Shown here: positions 28,525-37,376 of the stretch, one piece after another
Layout: each line of letters opens with the position of its first letter
Numbering within the stretch: the first letter of the stretch is position 1
NCBI RefSeq assembly: GCF_027625475.1
Contig: NZ_CP115174.1
Location: 2,081,001 to 2,145,000 of the forward strand
Reading direction: 5' to 3'
DNA length: 64,000 nt
DNA from: Sphingomonas abietis
GTDB lineage: Bacteria; Pseudomonadota; Alphaproteobacteria; Sphingomonadales; Sphingomonadaceae
Position numbers and translations under genes: made by a program
The notes under the pieces: model-generated
Seen by the model: the letters and a program-made list of their open reading frames with translations, nothing else
Told to the model about the DNA's origin: nothing
The model's database searches: none

Positions 28525-29259
28525 TCAGATTTGGGCCAAGCCGCCGTCGACGGCGAGCTCGCTACCGGTCATGAAGCTGCTGTCGTCCGACGCAAGGAAG
28601 GCAGCCGCCGATCCGAGCTCTGCCGGATCGCCCATGCGCTGGAAGCCGGTCATCGCGCCGTAGACCTTCAGGCCCTCCTCACCGAGCGCTTCCGTCGCGA
28701 GTTCGGTCGCTATCGCCCCGGGCGACAAGACGTTTACGCGGATGTCGGTGCCCTTCAGGTCCTCGACCCAAGTGCGGGCAAGGTTGCGGACCGCCGCCTT
28801 GCTGGAGCTGTAGGTGGTCATCGCTGGAGCGCCCGTGGTGCCGGCGCTCGATCCGGTCAGAATGATCGAACCGCCCTTGCCCATAAGCGGCAGCGCCTTC
28901 TGAACCGAGAAGATTGTACCTTTCACATTTACGTCGAAGGTTTCGTCGATGTGCGCGGCGGTGATCTCGCCAAGCTTGACCATGCTTCCCGTTCCGGCGT
29001 TGGCGAACACGATGTCGAGCGTTCCGCGCTCCGCCTTCACCGCTGCGTACAGCCGGTCGAGGTCGGCCTCGATTGCGATCGAACCCTGCACGGCGCGGGC
29101 ATTGGGCCCGAGCTCGGCCACAGCGGCGTCGAGCGCCTCCTGCCGACGGCCGAAGATGAAGACGAAGGCGCCTTCCTCAACGAAACGCTTTGCCGCGGCG
29201 AGGCCGATGCCGGTTGCGCCGCCGGTGATCACCGCGGTCTTTCCATTCAGTCTTGTCAT
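28525..29259 (-). CDS. Short-chain dehydrogenase/reductase
   Basis: The 244-aa classical SDR has the cofactor motif TGGATGIGLAAAKRF, NAG in FANAGTG, the catalytic Ser in LTGSSAG and the YSSSK tetrad Tyr/Lys, ending in the usual LAVDGGLAQI. Arg at FGRRQEAL suggests NADP preference. It is the first gene of the minus-strand operon and is divergent from the LysR gene at 29429, so LysR control is likely. Confidence 0.93.
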   Translation of the reverse strand: MTRLNGKTAVITGGATGIGLAAAKRFVEEGAFVFIFGRRQEALDAAVAELGPNARAVQGSIAIEADLDRLYAAVKAERGTLDIVFANAGTGSMVKLGEITAAHIDETFDVNVKGTIFSVQKALPLMGKGGSIILTGSSAGTTGAPAMTTYSSSKAAVRNLARTWVEDLKGTDIRVNVLSPGAIATELATEALGEEGLKVYGAMTGFQRMGDPAELGSAAAFLASDDSSFMTGSELAVDGGLAQI

Positions 29260-29428
29260 GTGTGCGTCTTTCGATCGAGTTGCGCGGAGGCTGGAGAACT
29301 CCCGGCCCCAGGGCGCTCAACATGGGTCTGCGCGAGGCGAGCGTTGAGAGGGGGAATGCGCACATCGGTGGTGCAAAATTCGTCCTGCTTTTCGTTTGCG
29401 AGGCGTACCTCACGGTGCAAGATGCGCC

Positions 29429-30325
29429 ATGATCGACTGGGATGACGTTCGCTACTTTCTGGCCGTCGCGCGCGCAGGCTCCCTGCGGGCGGGTGCCGAA
29501 GGCCTCGGAGTCTACCATTCGACCGTGTTGCGGCGGATCGCCCAGCTTGAGGATCGCCTCGGGGCGGAGATGTTCGAAAAGCTGCCCTCGGGCTACCGCC
29601 TGACGGCCGCGGGCGAGGAGGTGCTCGAGCTCGCGAATCAAATGGAGGCATCGTCGCACCAGCTGGAGACGCGCGTCTTCGGCCGCGATCAGAGCGTGCG
29701 CGGGCTGCTGCGCGTGACGTTGGCGCCGACCCTCGCAACCCATCTGCTCATGCCCGACTTCACCGATTTCGCGCGTCAGCACCCGGATATCGAGATGGAC
29801 ATCCTGTCGTCCGGCGAACTGGCAAACCTGACCAACCGGGAGGCCGACGTGGCGATCCGCGTGGTCTATGATCGCAAAAACCTGCCGCTCAATCTCCATG
29901 CCCTCAAAGGGCCTGAGGTGTTCGGCGGCGTCTACATGGCCCGCGATCACCTGGCTGCATGGCGTGCGGGTGCGGCCGATCCTGTCCGGTGGATCGTCAT
30001 CAGCACGCATGGCATTCCGGATTGGGCCGGTCCCGGTGAGATTCGCACGACGGAAATCCCGTTCAGGACGACGGACGCCGAGGCGCAGATCGTTGCTGTC
30101 CGGCAGGGACTTGGGATCACGACATTGCCATGCTTCGCCGGAGATGCCGATCCCATGTTGGTGAGGGTGCCGGGCACCGACCTACACCTCTACGGAGCGC
30201 TCTGGCTTCTCACCCATGGAGAGACCCGCAAGACGAAGCGCGTGCGGCTGTTCACGGAGTTCGTATCGCGCAGGCTTGCCGCCTACGCGCCGCTTCTCGC
30301 GGGGCTGTCGCTGTCGCAAGACTGA
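29429..30325 (+). CDS. LysR-type transcriptional regulator
   Basis: From ATG 29429 the product is 298 aa with a LysR helix-turn-helix (WDDVRYFLAVARAGSLRAGAEGLGVYHSTVLRRIAQLE) and a substrate domain. The HS in place of the usual S.PAVS recognition start is typical of the group that regulates adjacent SDR genes. Divergent transcription from the SDR at 29259 (170-bp spacer) suggests it controls that operon. Confidence 0.9.
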   Translation: MIDWDDVRYFLAVARAGSLRAGAEGLGVYHSTVLRRIAQLEDRLGAEMFEKLPSGYRLTAAGEEVLELANQMEASSHQLETRVFGRDQSVRGLLRVTLAPTLATHLLMPDFTDFARQHPDIEMDILSSGELANLTNREADVAIRVVYDRKNLPLNLHALKGPEVFGGVYMARDHLAAWRAGAADPVRWIVISTHGIPDWAGPGEIRTTEIPFRTTDAEAQIVAVRQGLGITTLPCFAGDADPMLVRVPGTDLHLYGALWLLTHGETRKTKRVRLFTEFVSRRLAAYAPLLAGLSLSQD

Positions 30326-30372
30326 TGCGCGGCGAATCCGGTGGCGATGTCGTCATCGGGACGCGAAGGCCG

Positions 30373-30783
30373 CTATGGGAATGTCGCTGCCTTCTCGGAG
30401 GCCCGCGCCAGGGCTTGCGTGTCGACATACTCCCGGATGTTCGCCACTTTGCCGTCTCGAACGGTGATGGCGAAGACGAAATTGTCCTCGAACGCCCTGT
30501 TCGTGGCTTTGATCTTGCCCGTGGCGAAGCCGATCATGAGAACCCGGTCGCGCTGCGCGACGAATTCGGGCGGGGACGGGAAGGACGTTTCCACTTCCTC
30601 GGCCGCTTTCTGCAGAAATTCGTCAAGCCCCGCATGCCCGCGATGCACGCCTGCCAGCGGCCAGCCCTCGCCCGGAATAATCCATTCGATATCCTCGGCC
30701 GCCAACGCCAGCAGATCCTGCCGGTTGCCGCCCATTGCCGCGAAGAAGGCCCTCACGACCCCAACATTATCTTCGGGGCTCAT
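30373..30783 (-). CDS. SnoaL-like (NTF2-fold) protein, copy 2
   Basis: The 136-aa protein is a clear paralog of the gene at 27388 (DIEWIIPGEGWPLAGVHRGHAGLDEFL, ITVRDGKVANIREYVDTQALARA). It lies 49 bases after the oxidoreductase at 30833 on the same strand, repeating the oxidoreductase-SnoaL order of copy 1. An enzymatic role is uncertain. Confidence 0.87.
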   Translation of the reverse strand: MSPEDNVGVVRAFFAAMGGNRQDLLALAAEDIEWIIPGEGWPLAGVHRGHAGLDEFLQKAAEEVETSFPSPPEFVAQRDRVLMIGFATGKIKATNRAFEDNFVFAITVRDGKVANIREYVDTQALARASEKAATFP

Positions 30784-30832
30784 CGAAAAACTCTCCTTTT
30801 CTCTTTATGTCGGATAACGTGCAGCCGACGTC

Positions 30833-31453
30833 TCAGCCGATCTCGACGTTCAAGGCGATGTCCCAGGAGCCCGCGCCGTTCTTCGCCAGGCCGATCATCA
30901 TCAGCCCGAGCGCCTCGAGCGTCTGGGCCATGTGCAAGCCCCCCACGTCGAGGGGACGCAGCCCGAGACTTTCGAGGAACGTAGAGACGCGCGCTTTCGC
31001 CTCCGCATCGTCGGCCGCGATGAACGCGTCGAGACGTCCACCCTTGGCAAGCGCGTGACCGAAGATCGTGTTGAACGCCTTCACGACATGTGCGCCGGCG
31101 GGGAGGCCCTTGGCGGTCTCCTGCGCACCGGAACTGCCGTAGGGCGTGACGAGGCCCGAAAGGTCGGGGGCGACCGGATTGGTGATGTCGATGATCACCT
31201 TGCCATCGAGCGCTTCCCCAAAGTCGGCCACCACGGCCGCCGCACTGCCGTACGGCACGGCGAGGACGACGATGTCACCTGCTGGCGCGGCGCCGTACGT
31301 CCCTGTGGCCGCTCCGGACGCGAGCTGATCGGCCAGCTTCTTCGCGTTGGCGGTGTCGCGACCGACCACCTCGACCGTGTGTCCAGCGTTGGCGACACGG
31401 CCGGCGATCGCTGCGGCCATGGTTCCCGAGCCGATGATGCTGATAGTGCTCAT
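30833..31453 (-). CDS. NADP-binding F420-reductase-like oxidoreductase
   Basis: The 206-aa protein has the Rossmann motif ISIIGSGTMAAAIAGRVANAGHTVEVVGRD and the family core VLAVPYGSAAAVV, IDITNPVAPD and HVVKAFNTIFGHAL. The family is named for NADPH:F420 reductases, but many bacterial members act without F420. An AGGA site precedes the ATG. It is more similar to the protein at 32484 than to the broken copy at 27858. Confidence 0.88.
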   Translation of the reverse strand: MSTISIIGSGTMAAAIAGRVANAGHTVEVVGRDTANAKKLADQLASGAATGTYGAAPAGDIVVLAVPYGSAAAVVADFGEALDGKVIIDITNPVAPDLSGLVTPYGSSGAQETAKGLPAGAHVVKAFNTIFGHALAKGGRLDAFIAADDAEAKARVSTFLESLGLRPLDVGGLHMAQTLEALGLMMIGLAKNGAGSWDIALNVEIG

Positions 31454-31535
31454 ATCCTGTTTCCTCGTGAGTTGGGCATTGCGGTAGTTTCTGAGCGGGG
31501 ACTCCCGCCTGGTTGATTCCCGTGCGTGCCGATTG

Positions 31536-32447
31536 CTACCCCGCCGCCTGACCCCTCGCAGCCTCGACCGACGCCACGACGGTGGGATAATTGTCCCGGA
31601 GGAATTCGACCGTTGTCATCGGCTTGCGGCCGATCAGACGCTCCAGGTCGCCAGTGAGTTCGCCCCACTCGCCGAGGTTGGCGCCATGGACCCATTCGAG
31701 GGCGAACCGAGCGACCGGTTCGGGCAGACCCTCCGCGACGTAATTGGCAATATATTCCTCGTCGGTCACGGGGATGAGAGGCACCGGAGTGCCGCGGGTG
31801 TCGGAAAGGATTTGGGCGACGTCCGCGTAGGAGACCGCCGGATCGCCGGTCAGCGAATAGATCCTGTTGTCGTGGCCCTCTTCCGTGAGCACCACCGCCT
31901 GAGCCTCGCCGATATCTTCACGCGACGCCGGCGCCTGCTTGCCGTCACCGGCCGGAACGCGAAGACCTTTCTCGTAGACGTTGTCGCCAAATTGAAACTG
32001 GAAGGTTTCGAGGAACGCTGGCTGTCGAACGATCGTGTAGATGAGGCCGGACGCCATCAAGGTATGTTCGGCGAAGATATCGGGACCCGTGGTCTGGGAC
32101 AGGTTGAAGTCCGATCCCTCGCGGCGGATGATCGCCGTGTAGGCGATGTGTCTGACGCCGGCCTGCCGGGCCGCGGTGATCACATTGTAATGCTGCGTGT
32201 TGCGGTCGGTAAAAGGCGCGCAGGAGATGAGCATGACCTTCTCGACGCCTGCGAAGGCGTTCAACAGCGAGTCATAGTCAGAATAGTCGCCCTTGCGTAT
32301 CTCGATGCCTTGAGCGGCAAGGTCGGCGGCCTTTTCCGGGTCGCGGGCCAATCCTACGAGATCGCTGGCAGGCTGCCGCTTCAGGAGGTGCTGCAGCGTT
32401 TTGCGACCTAGGTGACCGCTGGCGGCGGTGACAAGTATCTTACCCAT
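31536..32447 (-). CDS. NmrA/QorB-like NAD(P)-binding protein (quinone oxidoreductase type 2)
   Basis: The 303-aa atypical SDR starts MGKILVTAASGHLGRKTLQHLLKR and contains RKGDYSDYDSL, VRHIAYTAI and TIVRQPAFLETF, as in QorB/YtfG NAD(P)H:quinone oxidoreductases. It has a good AGAGGA ribosome site. It lies between two F420-reductase-like genes, so the cluster looks like a redox or electrophile-response set. Confidence 0.85.
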   Translation of the reverse strand: MGKILVTAASGHLGRKTLQHLLKRQPASDLVGLARDPEKAADLAAQGIEIRKGDYSDYDSLLNAFAGVEKVMLISCAPFTDRNTQHYNVITAARQAGVRHIAYTAIIRREGSDFNLSQTTGPDIFAEHTLMASGLIYTIVRQPAFLETFQFQFGDNVYEKGLRVPAGDGKQAPASREDIGEAQAVVLTEEGHDNRIYSLTGDPAVSYADVAQILSDTRGTPVPLIPVTDEEYIANYVAEGLPEPVARFALEWVHGANLGEWGELTGDLERLIGRKPMTTVEFLRDNYPTVVASVEAARGQAAG

Positions 32448-32483
32448 GATGGTCCTCTTCGCTTGATCGTTTCGTGGTGGCGT

Positions 32484-33119
32484 TCAGCCCGGAAGGCTGA
32501 GGCCGATCGAGAAGTCGGTGTGCTTGACCGAGTGGGCCATGAGGCCCAGCGACAGCAGGCAGGCATGCTCCAACGTCCGCGCCATGAGCAGCGGCCCGGT
32601 ATCCAACGGGCGCAGTCCGAGGCTCTCGATAAACGCCGAGATGCGGGCCTTCGCCTGCGCGTCGTCTCCGGCGAGGAACACGTCCAACTGTTGGCCCTCG
32701 ACCGAACCGGCAGCCAGGATGTGGGAGAACAAAGTGTTGAACGCCTTGACGACCTGCGCATCGGCAGGGGCGACCTTGGCGATTTCCTGCGCGCCGAAAC
32801 TGTCCTCGGCGGTCACAAAGCTCGTGTAATCGGCGGCGACCGGGTTGGTGATGTCGACGAGAATCTTGCCTGCCAGCGCGTCGCCGTATTGCTTCACCAC
32901 GTCGAGGACTGCCGAATAGGGAACCGCAAGGATGACCATGTCCCCGGCCGGGGCGCCGCCGAACGTTCCTGTCCTCGCGTCGGCTCCGAACTGCTCGGCT
33001 AGCCCCTGTGCCTTCGCGGCGTCGCGACTGATCACCTCGACGGTGTGTCCGGCTTTGGCGGCAAGGCCCCCGATAGCCGCGGCCATGCCGCCTGTGCCGA
33101 CGATGCTGATAGCGCTCAT
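32484..33119 (-). CDS. NADP-binding F420-reductase-like oxidoreductase
   Basis: The 211-aa protein has ISIVGTGGMAAAIGGLAAKAGHTVEVISRD, MVILAVPYSAVLDVV, VDITNPVAAD and QVVKAFNTLFSHIL. It is the first gene of a minus-strand unit and is divergent from the TetR gene at 33240; a palindromic operator lies between them. Its ribosome site is weak. Confidence 0.88.
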   Translation of the reverse strand: MSAISIVGTGGMAAAIGGLAAKAGHTVEVISRDAAKAQGLAEQFGADARTGTFGGAPAGDMVILAVPYSAVLDVVKQYGDALAGKILVDITNPVAADYTSFVTAEDSFGAQEIAKVAPADAQVVKAFNTLFSHILAAGSVEGQQLDVFLAGDDAQAKARISAFIESLGLRPLDTGPLLMARTLEHACLLSLGLMAHSVKHTDFSIGLSLPG

Positions 33120-33187
33120 GTTCGTGTTCTTTGCCGCCTGCCGGACAGCACTGCCGTTGCCATTCGAACGAAAGCGCTATATCTAAC

Positions 33188-33223
33188 TGGATCAGTGACC
33201 CGAATATCTGGGCCACCGATCCA
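33188..33223 (+). promoter_or_regulatory. Palindromic operator between oxidoreductase and TetR genes
   Basis: TGGATCAGTGACCC and its near complement (12 of 14 positions) are separated by eight bases. It lies 17 bases before the TetR start and about 70 bases before the divergent oxidoreductase gene, the expected place for an autoregulated TetR site. Confidence 0.7.
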
Positions 33224-33239
33224 TTTGTCAAGGCAACCT

Positions 33240-33821
33240 ATGCGCGCCGACGCGAGAAAAAATTATAGCCACATATTGTCGGTCGCGCGTGACGTGGTCA
33301 CCGAGCACGGCATCGATGCGTCCATGCGCGATATCGCCCGTCGGGCCGACGTCGGGCTGGCCACGCTGCTTCGTCATTTCCCGACGCGGGAAGCCTTGTT
33401 CGAGGCGTTGCTGTGTACGAACCTGGACTCGCTTACGCAGAAGGCAGACGAACTCGAAACGTCGAATTCGCCGGGCGAAGCGCTCGTGGCCTGGTTCCGG
33501 GAATGGGTGACATTCGCTCAAAGCTACAGGGGAGTCGTCACACTGATGGCGGCCGCTCATACGAACCCTGCCTCCGCTCTCTATGTTTCATGCGCAGCGG
33601 TGCATTCAGCGAGCGCGCGTCTACTGGTTCGTGCTCAGTCCGAAGGAACAGCGCGCGCCGATATGAACGGGGATGATTTGTTCGCCCTGATGACGGCGCT
33701 CGGATGGGCGATCGACCAACCCTCGTTCGCGCCGCGCGCCGATCGCCTCTTTCACATTATCGCGGGCGCCATCCTAATAAACCAGTCGAGCAACGAGGAT
33801 GCTGCTCCTGCCGGAAGCTGA
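33240..33821 (+). CDS. TetR-family transcriptional regulator
   Basis: The 193-aa protein has an N-terminal TetR helix-turn-helix (NYSHILSVARDVVTEHGIDASMRDIARRADVGLATLLRHFPTREALFEAL) and an all-helical ligand domain. ATG 33240 matches the usual N-terminus; upstream codons overlap the operator. The divergent layout and palindrome indicate that it represses itself and the oxidoreductase operon. The ligand is unknown. Confidence 0.9.
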   Translation: MRADARKNYSHILSVARDVVTEHGIDASMRDIARRADVGLATLLRHFPTREALFEALLCTNLDSLTQKADELETSNSPGEALVAWFREWVTFAQSYRGVVTLMAAAHTNPASALYVSCAAVHSASARLLVRAQSEGTARADMNGDDLFALMTALGWAIDQPSFAPRADRLFHIIAGAILINQSSNEDAAPAGS

Positions 33822-33857
33822 CATTCGCCGCAGTTCTCGGGAACGGCCGTTATGTCC

Positions 33858-34085
33858 GTGCGCCGTGTCAAGGCGGCGCTTTCCAGTGGGTGAGAATCCC
33901 ACCCGGCAATATGCTCCAACCGGAAGCAACCGGGGCAGGCATGGAGGTGACGAAGTGTCTGAAGCCCCCGGATGACGGTCACGTAGGTGACCGTGCGAGT
34001 GTGCAGGCCGCAACGTGAGTGAACGCTGAGCAATCCTCGAAAAGGTCGTTGTGTGGGCCGACCCAGCCGGACTTCTGGGGAAGGC
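33858..34085 (+). mobile_element. 5' fragment of a group II intron
   Basis: The segment starts GTGCGCC, the usual 5' end of bacterial group II introns. It continues with domain-I-like stems (GGTGGGTGAGAATCCCACC-type hairpin near 33888-33904; GGAGGTGACGAAGTGTCTG; GAGTGAACGCTGAG). No reverse transcriptase and no domain V hairpin are visible, so only the first ~230 bases survive. The call is from sequence resemblance only. Confidence 0.5.
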
Positions 34086-34230
34086 TGATACGGATGGGGG
34101 AGTTTGAGCGCGAGCCGATCGAGCTTCCAGATCACCAGTGTATCGCCCTTCCGCGCCATTCCCAGCGCCTCCGTCAGCCCCGGTCGGTTGATGCTGGCCC
34201 CGCTCCCTTGTCGGTTGCGATATTCGCTTC
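34085..34230 (-). pseudogene. Serine recombinase (resolvase) fragment
   Basis: On the minus strand GSGASINRPGLTEALGMARKG and DTLVIWKLDRLALKLPH match the end of the catalytic domain of resolvase/invertase proteins (SGA...RPGL..AL...R.GDTLVVWKLDRLGRSL.H). The catalytic N-terminal Ser region and the DNA-binding end are absent. The intron fragment begins right where the match stops. Confidence 0.6.
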
Positions 34231-34536
34231 CATACCCTCTCGCTATCGCGCAGCACTCTCGCATGATGCCGTCGCCGTAGGCCGTGACCGTCTCCGGCGA
34301 GAACGGCGAGGAGGCGTCAGCGTGTGTGACCAGTAGCAGACACAGCAAAATCGCGATGAGCCGCACGACTTTAATCCCGTTCTGGAGCCGAAACATAGCC
34401 TAATCAGGGGTCCGGTGAGAGAATGGTCGGAATCGTACGCTAAGCCCAGCGAGGGCCGATCCCGGCGGGGGAAACGGCAGTGAGTGGTGGATTAGAGACA
34501 GGCCGGTGTCGGGCGTTTTAGATGCCTATGCAGACG

Positions 34537-35067
34537 TCAAAGCAGACGTTGAACCTTCGCCAGCACCCAGTCCAAATCGACAGGGGGCCGCGTATCGACC
34601 TCAACGACCGGACCTAAGCCCATCGGTCGGTCATATTCGTCGAGCATCTCAGGCGGCATCTCTTTCAGAGGATGCGCGGCATGGCGACCGCTGGTGGCTG
34701 CACGTTCACGAAACCGCTTGGCTGTTTCGGCCCGGCCGCAATCGCAGTGGACCTCAACGATCAACGCGCCAAGACCAGTCAGTTTAGCCCGCTCATAGTC
34801 GCTGTGCGGCCGAAAGTTGGCTTCCAGTACCGCTTGCGGAGCGTGGCTTGCCAAGGACCAGATCAGTTCCATCGACGCCCCACCGATCCGCCGAGATGCT
34901 GCAAGATCGCCGCCACCATCCCCGAAAACGTCAGTCAGCGTTTCCTTGATAAAATCCTTCGAGAAGATCGGGAATCCGAGCCGCTGCGCCAAGGGTACTG
35001 CAAGGGTCGTCTTACCTGCGCCCGGCGCACCGGAAACGATCACAATCTTACGCTGAATGTCCGACAT
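34537..35067 (-). CDS. AAA-type P-loop kinase-like protein
   Basis: The 176-aa protein has a Walker A GAPGAGKTTLA near residue 13 and a small-kinase layout (FSKDFIKETLTDVFGD, LEANFRPHSDYERAKL). It resembles Zeta-toxin/adenylylsulfate kinase-like predicted kinases that modify a small molecule. No antitoxin partner is next to it. It overlaps nothing and is followed on the same strand, after a short gap, by mobile debris. Confidence 0.82.
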   Translation of the reverse strand: MSDIQRKIVIVSGAPGAGKTTLAVPLAQRLGFPIFSKDFIKETLTDVFGDGGGDLAASRRIGGASMELIWSLASHAPQAVLEANFRPHSDYERAKLTGLGALIVEVHCDCGRAETAKRFRERAATSGRHAAHPLKEMPPEMLDEYDRPMGLGPVVEVDTRPPVDLDWVLAKVQRLL

Positions 35068-35110
35068 GCAGGGGTCATATCAAAGGCCGGGAATGACCGC
35101 CATTGGGGCG

Positions 35111-35512
35111 CTAGCGGTAGGATGAGACTTCAATCAGATTCCCATCGGGATCGCGGACGTAGACAGATTCGATTGGACTGCGCGCACCGGCCTTGGTGAC
35201 CGGCCCAGTGATGATCTCGACGTCGTGGGTCTTGAAGTGATGGGCTACTGCGGCGGGATCAGCCATCGTAAGAAAACAAAGATCTTCGCTCCCGACCTCC
35301 GGCGAACGAGCCGTGAACCAGCTATCCTGCGATGCCCCGATCGGCCGTAAATTGATCTTGTTTGCACCGAACATCATGCTGGTGCGAATTTCTCCCGAAG
35401 CTGCGCGCTGGTCGACGCGAGCCATCCCGAGAATCTGCTCGTACCAATTTGCGGAAAGCTCGACATCGCCGACATTGATGACAATGTGATCGATGGCTTC
35501 GATGATGAGCAT
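35111..35512 (-). CDS. VOC-family (glyoxalase/fosfomycin-resistance fold) protein
   Basis: From ATG 35512 (AAGGA upstream) the product is 133 aa: IDHIVINVGDVELSANWYEQILGM at the start, and ending IESVYVRDPDGNLIEVSSYR with the metal-binding Glu of the VOC fold. Family members include glyoxalases, dioxygenases and antibiotic-modifying enzymes. The longer frame from 35599 adds 29 residues without a ribosome site. Confidence 0.85.
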   Translation of the reverse strand: MLIIEAIDHIVINVGDVELSANWYEQILGMARVDQRAASGEIRTSMMFGANKINLRPIGASQDSWFTARSPEVGSEDLCFLTMADPAAVAHHFKTHDVEIITGPVTKAGARSPIESVYVRDPDGNLIEVSSYR

Positions 35513-35550
35513 TGGGGAATCCTTTTCCAGCGGCGATGGCGCCGTTCGTC

Positions 35551-36381
35551 TAAGAGCGCGTTTGAGAAGGGTTTCCAAAGCGGCTTTTGCGTGATTCATA
35601 GGGGGTCGGACCCACGATGCGAGCCGACGCCCAATGCCGAAGAGGAAGCCGCCGACGAGGCGGCGCTACGATACCGACCTGACCGATGCACAATGGGAGC
35701 TGATCGCGCCGCTGATCCCGGATGCGCGGGCCGGAGGCCGGCCGCGCAAGGCGAGCTCGCGCGAGCTGGTCAATGCCATCCTCTATTTCCTGCGGGCGGG
35801 AGCAGCGTGGAGGCTGCTGCCGCATGATCTGCCGCCTTGGCAGACGGTCTACTATTATCTGCGCCGCTGGCAGGAGGAGGGCGTGTGGCATCACGTCCAT
35901 CATGCGCTCGTGCTGGCCGACCGCGAACGATGCGGTCGGGAAGCTTCACCGTCGGCGGCGATCCTCGACAGCCAATCGGTGCGCACCGCCGATCAAAAGG
36001 GGGCGACAAAGGCTATGACGCGGGCAAAAAGGTCACGGGGCGCAAGCGCCACATCCTGACCGACACGGATGGCAGGCTCCTCACCGTTCGCGTCCACGCC
36101 GCAGACGTCCAGGATCGCGACGGCGGCAAATTGCCGCTCAAAGGCTCGCGCCAGCGCTACCCCTTCGTCACCCGCGTCTTCGCCGATGGCGGCTACGCAG
36201 GCCGCCTGGTGCACTGGGCCGCCAACAGGACCCACATCACCCTCGAGATCATCCGCCGCGGCGCCCACGCTCAAGGCTTCGAGGTGCTGCCGCGCCGGTG
36301 GGTCGTCGAGCGCACCTTCGCGTGGATCTTCAAAAACCGGCGCCTCGTCCGCGACTACGAGCAGCTCACCGCCGTCGCCGA
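35551..36381 (+). mobile_element. IS5-family element, right end replaced by IS256 sequence
   Basis: The left end is probably near 35551 (GAGCGCGTTTGAGAAGG, typical of IS5 family ends). The transposase frames are complete through the catalytic Glu. At about 36381 the sequence changes to IS256-family sequence and the IS5 right end is missing. Confidence 0.6.
35634..36059 (+). CDS. IS5-family transposase, first frame (orfA)
   Basis: The 141-aa frame has LTDAQWELIAPLIPDARAGGRPRK, REL.NAILYFLRAGAAWRLLPHDLPPWQTVYYY and the first catalytic Asp in AILDSQSVRTADQKG. At CAAAAGGGGG (35994-36003) a -1 shift leads into the second frame. This is a different IS5 subgroup from the one at 25723. Confidence 0.88.
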   Translation: MPKRKPPTRRRYDTDLTDAQWELIAPLIPDARAGGRPRKASSRELVNAILYFLRAGAAWRLLPHDLPPWQTVYYYLRRWQEEGVWHHVHHALVLADRERCGREASPSAAILDSQSVRTADQKGATKAMTRAKRSRGASATS

Positions 36382-36922
36382 AATCTCCGACGCCCACGAA
36401 GGGCTGAAGGCAGCCATTACCCGGGTCGTCGGTGCCACCTGGCAGCGCTGCCGCGTCCACTTCATGCGCAACGCGCTGGCGCACGTGCCCAAGGGCCAGA
36501 ACACCATGGTAGCGGCCGCCATCCGACAGGTCTTCCTCCAGCCGGATCATGCCGCCGCAACTCAGACCTGGCGCCACGTCGCCGACCAGCTCCGCGCCCG
36601 CTGGCCCAAGCTTGGCACCTGCATGGACAACGCCGAGCACGACGTGCTCGCCTACATGACCTTCCCCGAGCAGCACCGGGTGAAGCTGCACAGCACCAAC
36701 CCGCTCGAACGGCTCAACAAGGAGGTGAAGCGCCGCGCCGATGTGGTGGGCATCTTCCCCAACGAGGACAGCATCACCCGCCTCATCGGCGCCGTGCTCC
36801 TCGAGCAGAACGACGAATACCAGCTTCAGAACCGCTACATGCAGATCGAGGGCATGGTTGCTCTCGCCACACCACAGATCGAGGAGGCGACCCAGCTACA
36901 ACTTACACCCAAAGCCGCCTGA
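35995..36922 (+). pseudogene. Chimeric transposase: IS5 orfB joined in frame to the IS256 C-terminus
   Basis: The frame begins with IS5 orfB (KGYDAGKKVTGRKRHILTD, second Asp in VFADGGYAG, Glu in WVVERTFAW.FKNRRLVRDYE). At about 36381 it continues without a stop into an IS256-family Mutator transposase from its second catalytic Asp (ISDAHEGLKAAI) through QRCRVHFMRNALAHV and the Glu in TNPLERLNKEVKRR to the natural end. The IS256 N-terminal half with the first Asp is absent, so that part cannot transpose alone. A clean in-frame junction between unrelated transposases is unusual. Confidence 0.85.
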
Positions 36923-36975
36923 TCGATGCGGCCCGGTGCCACACCTGAAATTACACCACGTTGACGGACACGACC
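36382..36975 (+). mobile_element. IS256-family element remnant (3' half with right inverted repeat)
   Basis: It begins inside the transposase at SDAHEG and ends in TTACACCACGTTGACGGACACGACC (36951-36975), the complement of the usual IS256-family end. The left half is missing. Confidence 0.7.
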
Positions 36976-37376
36976 CTATTCCGGCGCACGCGTCATGCTG
37001 GAAACAAGTTCGCGCGGCAAACGCGGCTGTGTGAGTGGGGCGCTGTAACGACAAGGCTTGGCCTGGGACATAGCTGCCTTCCATCCTGTCGCTATACGGC
37101 GACCGCTTTGGCTCGAAGCGGACAAACAATAGATGGGGAGACCAACGCCAGTGCGAACGGACGCCCTTGATATCGCGCAACAGAATTTAGCTTGTGGGCT
37201 CACCTGGAAACTTGGCCGCAATCTATACGATTAATCATCACCGATCGTCATAATTGTGAAGATAATGGGGCGAGGAAGATGGATGTCCGCAAGCAGCACG
37301 AATACCCCCATCCTGACTATTTATTCGGCTTTGGCGCTATACTTGAAAGGTATTTATGAATGGCTCATGCATAAGT
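36976..37376. other. Intergenic region, nothing recognised
   Basis: About 400 bases of lower GC than the surroundings, without a convincing reading frame, lie between the IS256 end and the esterase gene. Confidence 0.5.

Larger units (their letters stand above)
33822..34536. other. Mobile-element debris without intact genes
   Basis: This stretch holds a probable group II intron 5' fragment (33858) and a serine recombinase fragment (34085), followed by about 140 bases with nothing recognised. On the minus strand a signal-peptide-like start (VVRLIAILLCLLLVTHADAS near 34370) opens a frame that runs into the recombinase fragment. It belongs to an unidentified, broken gene. Confidence 0.5.
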
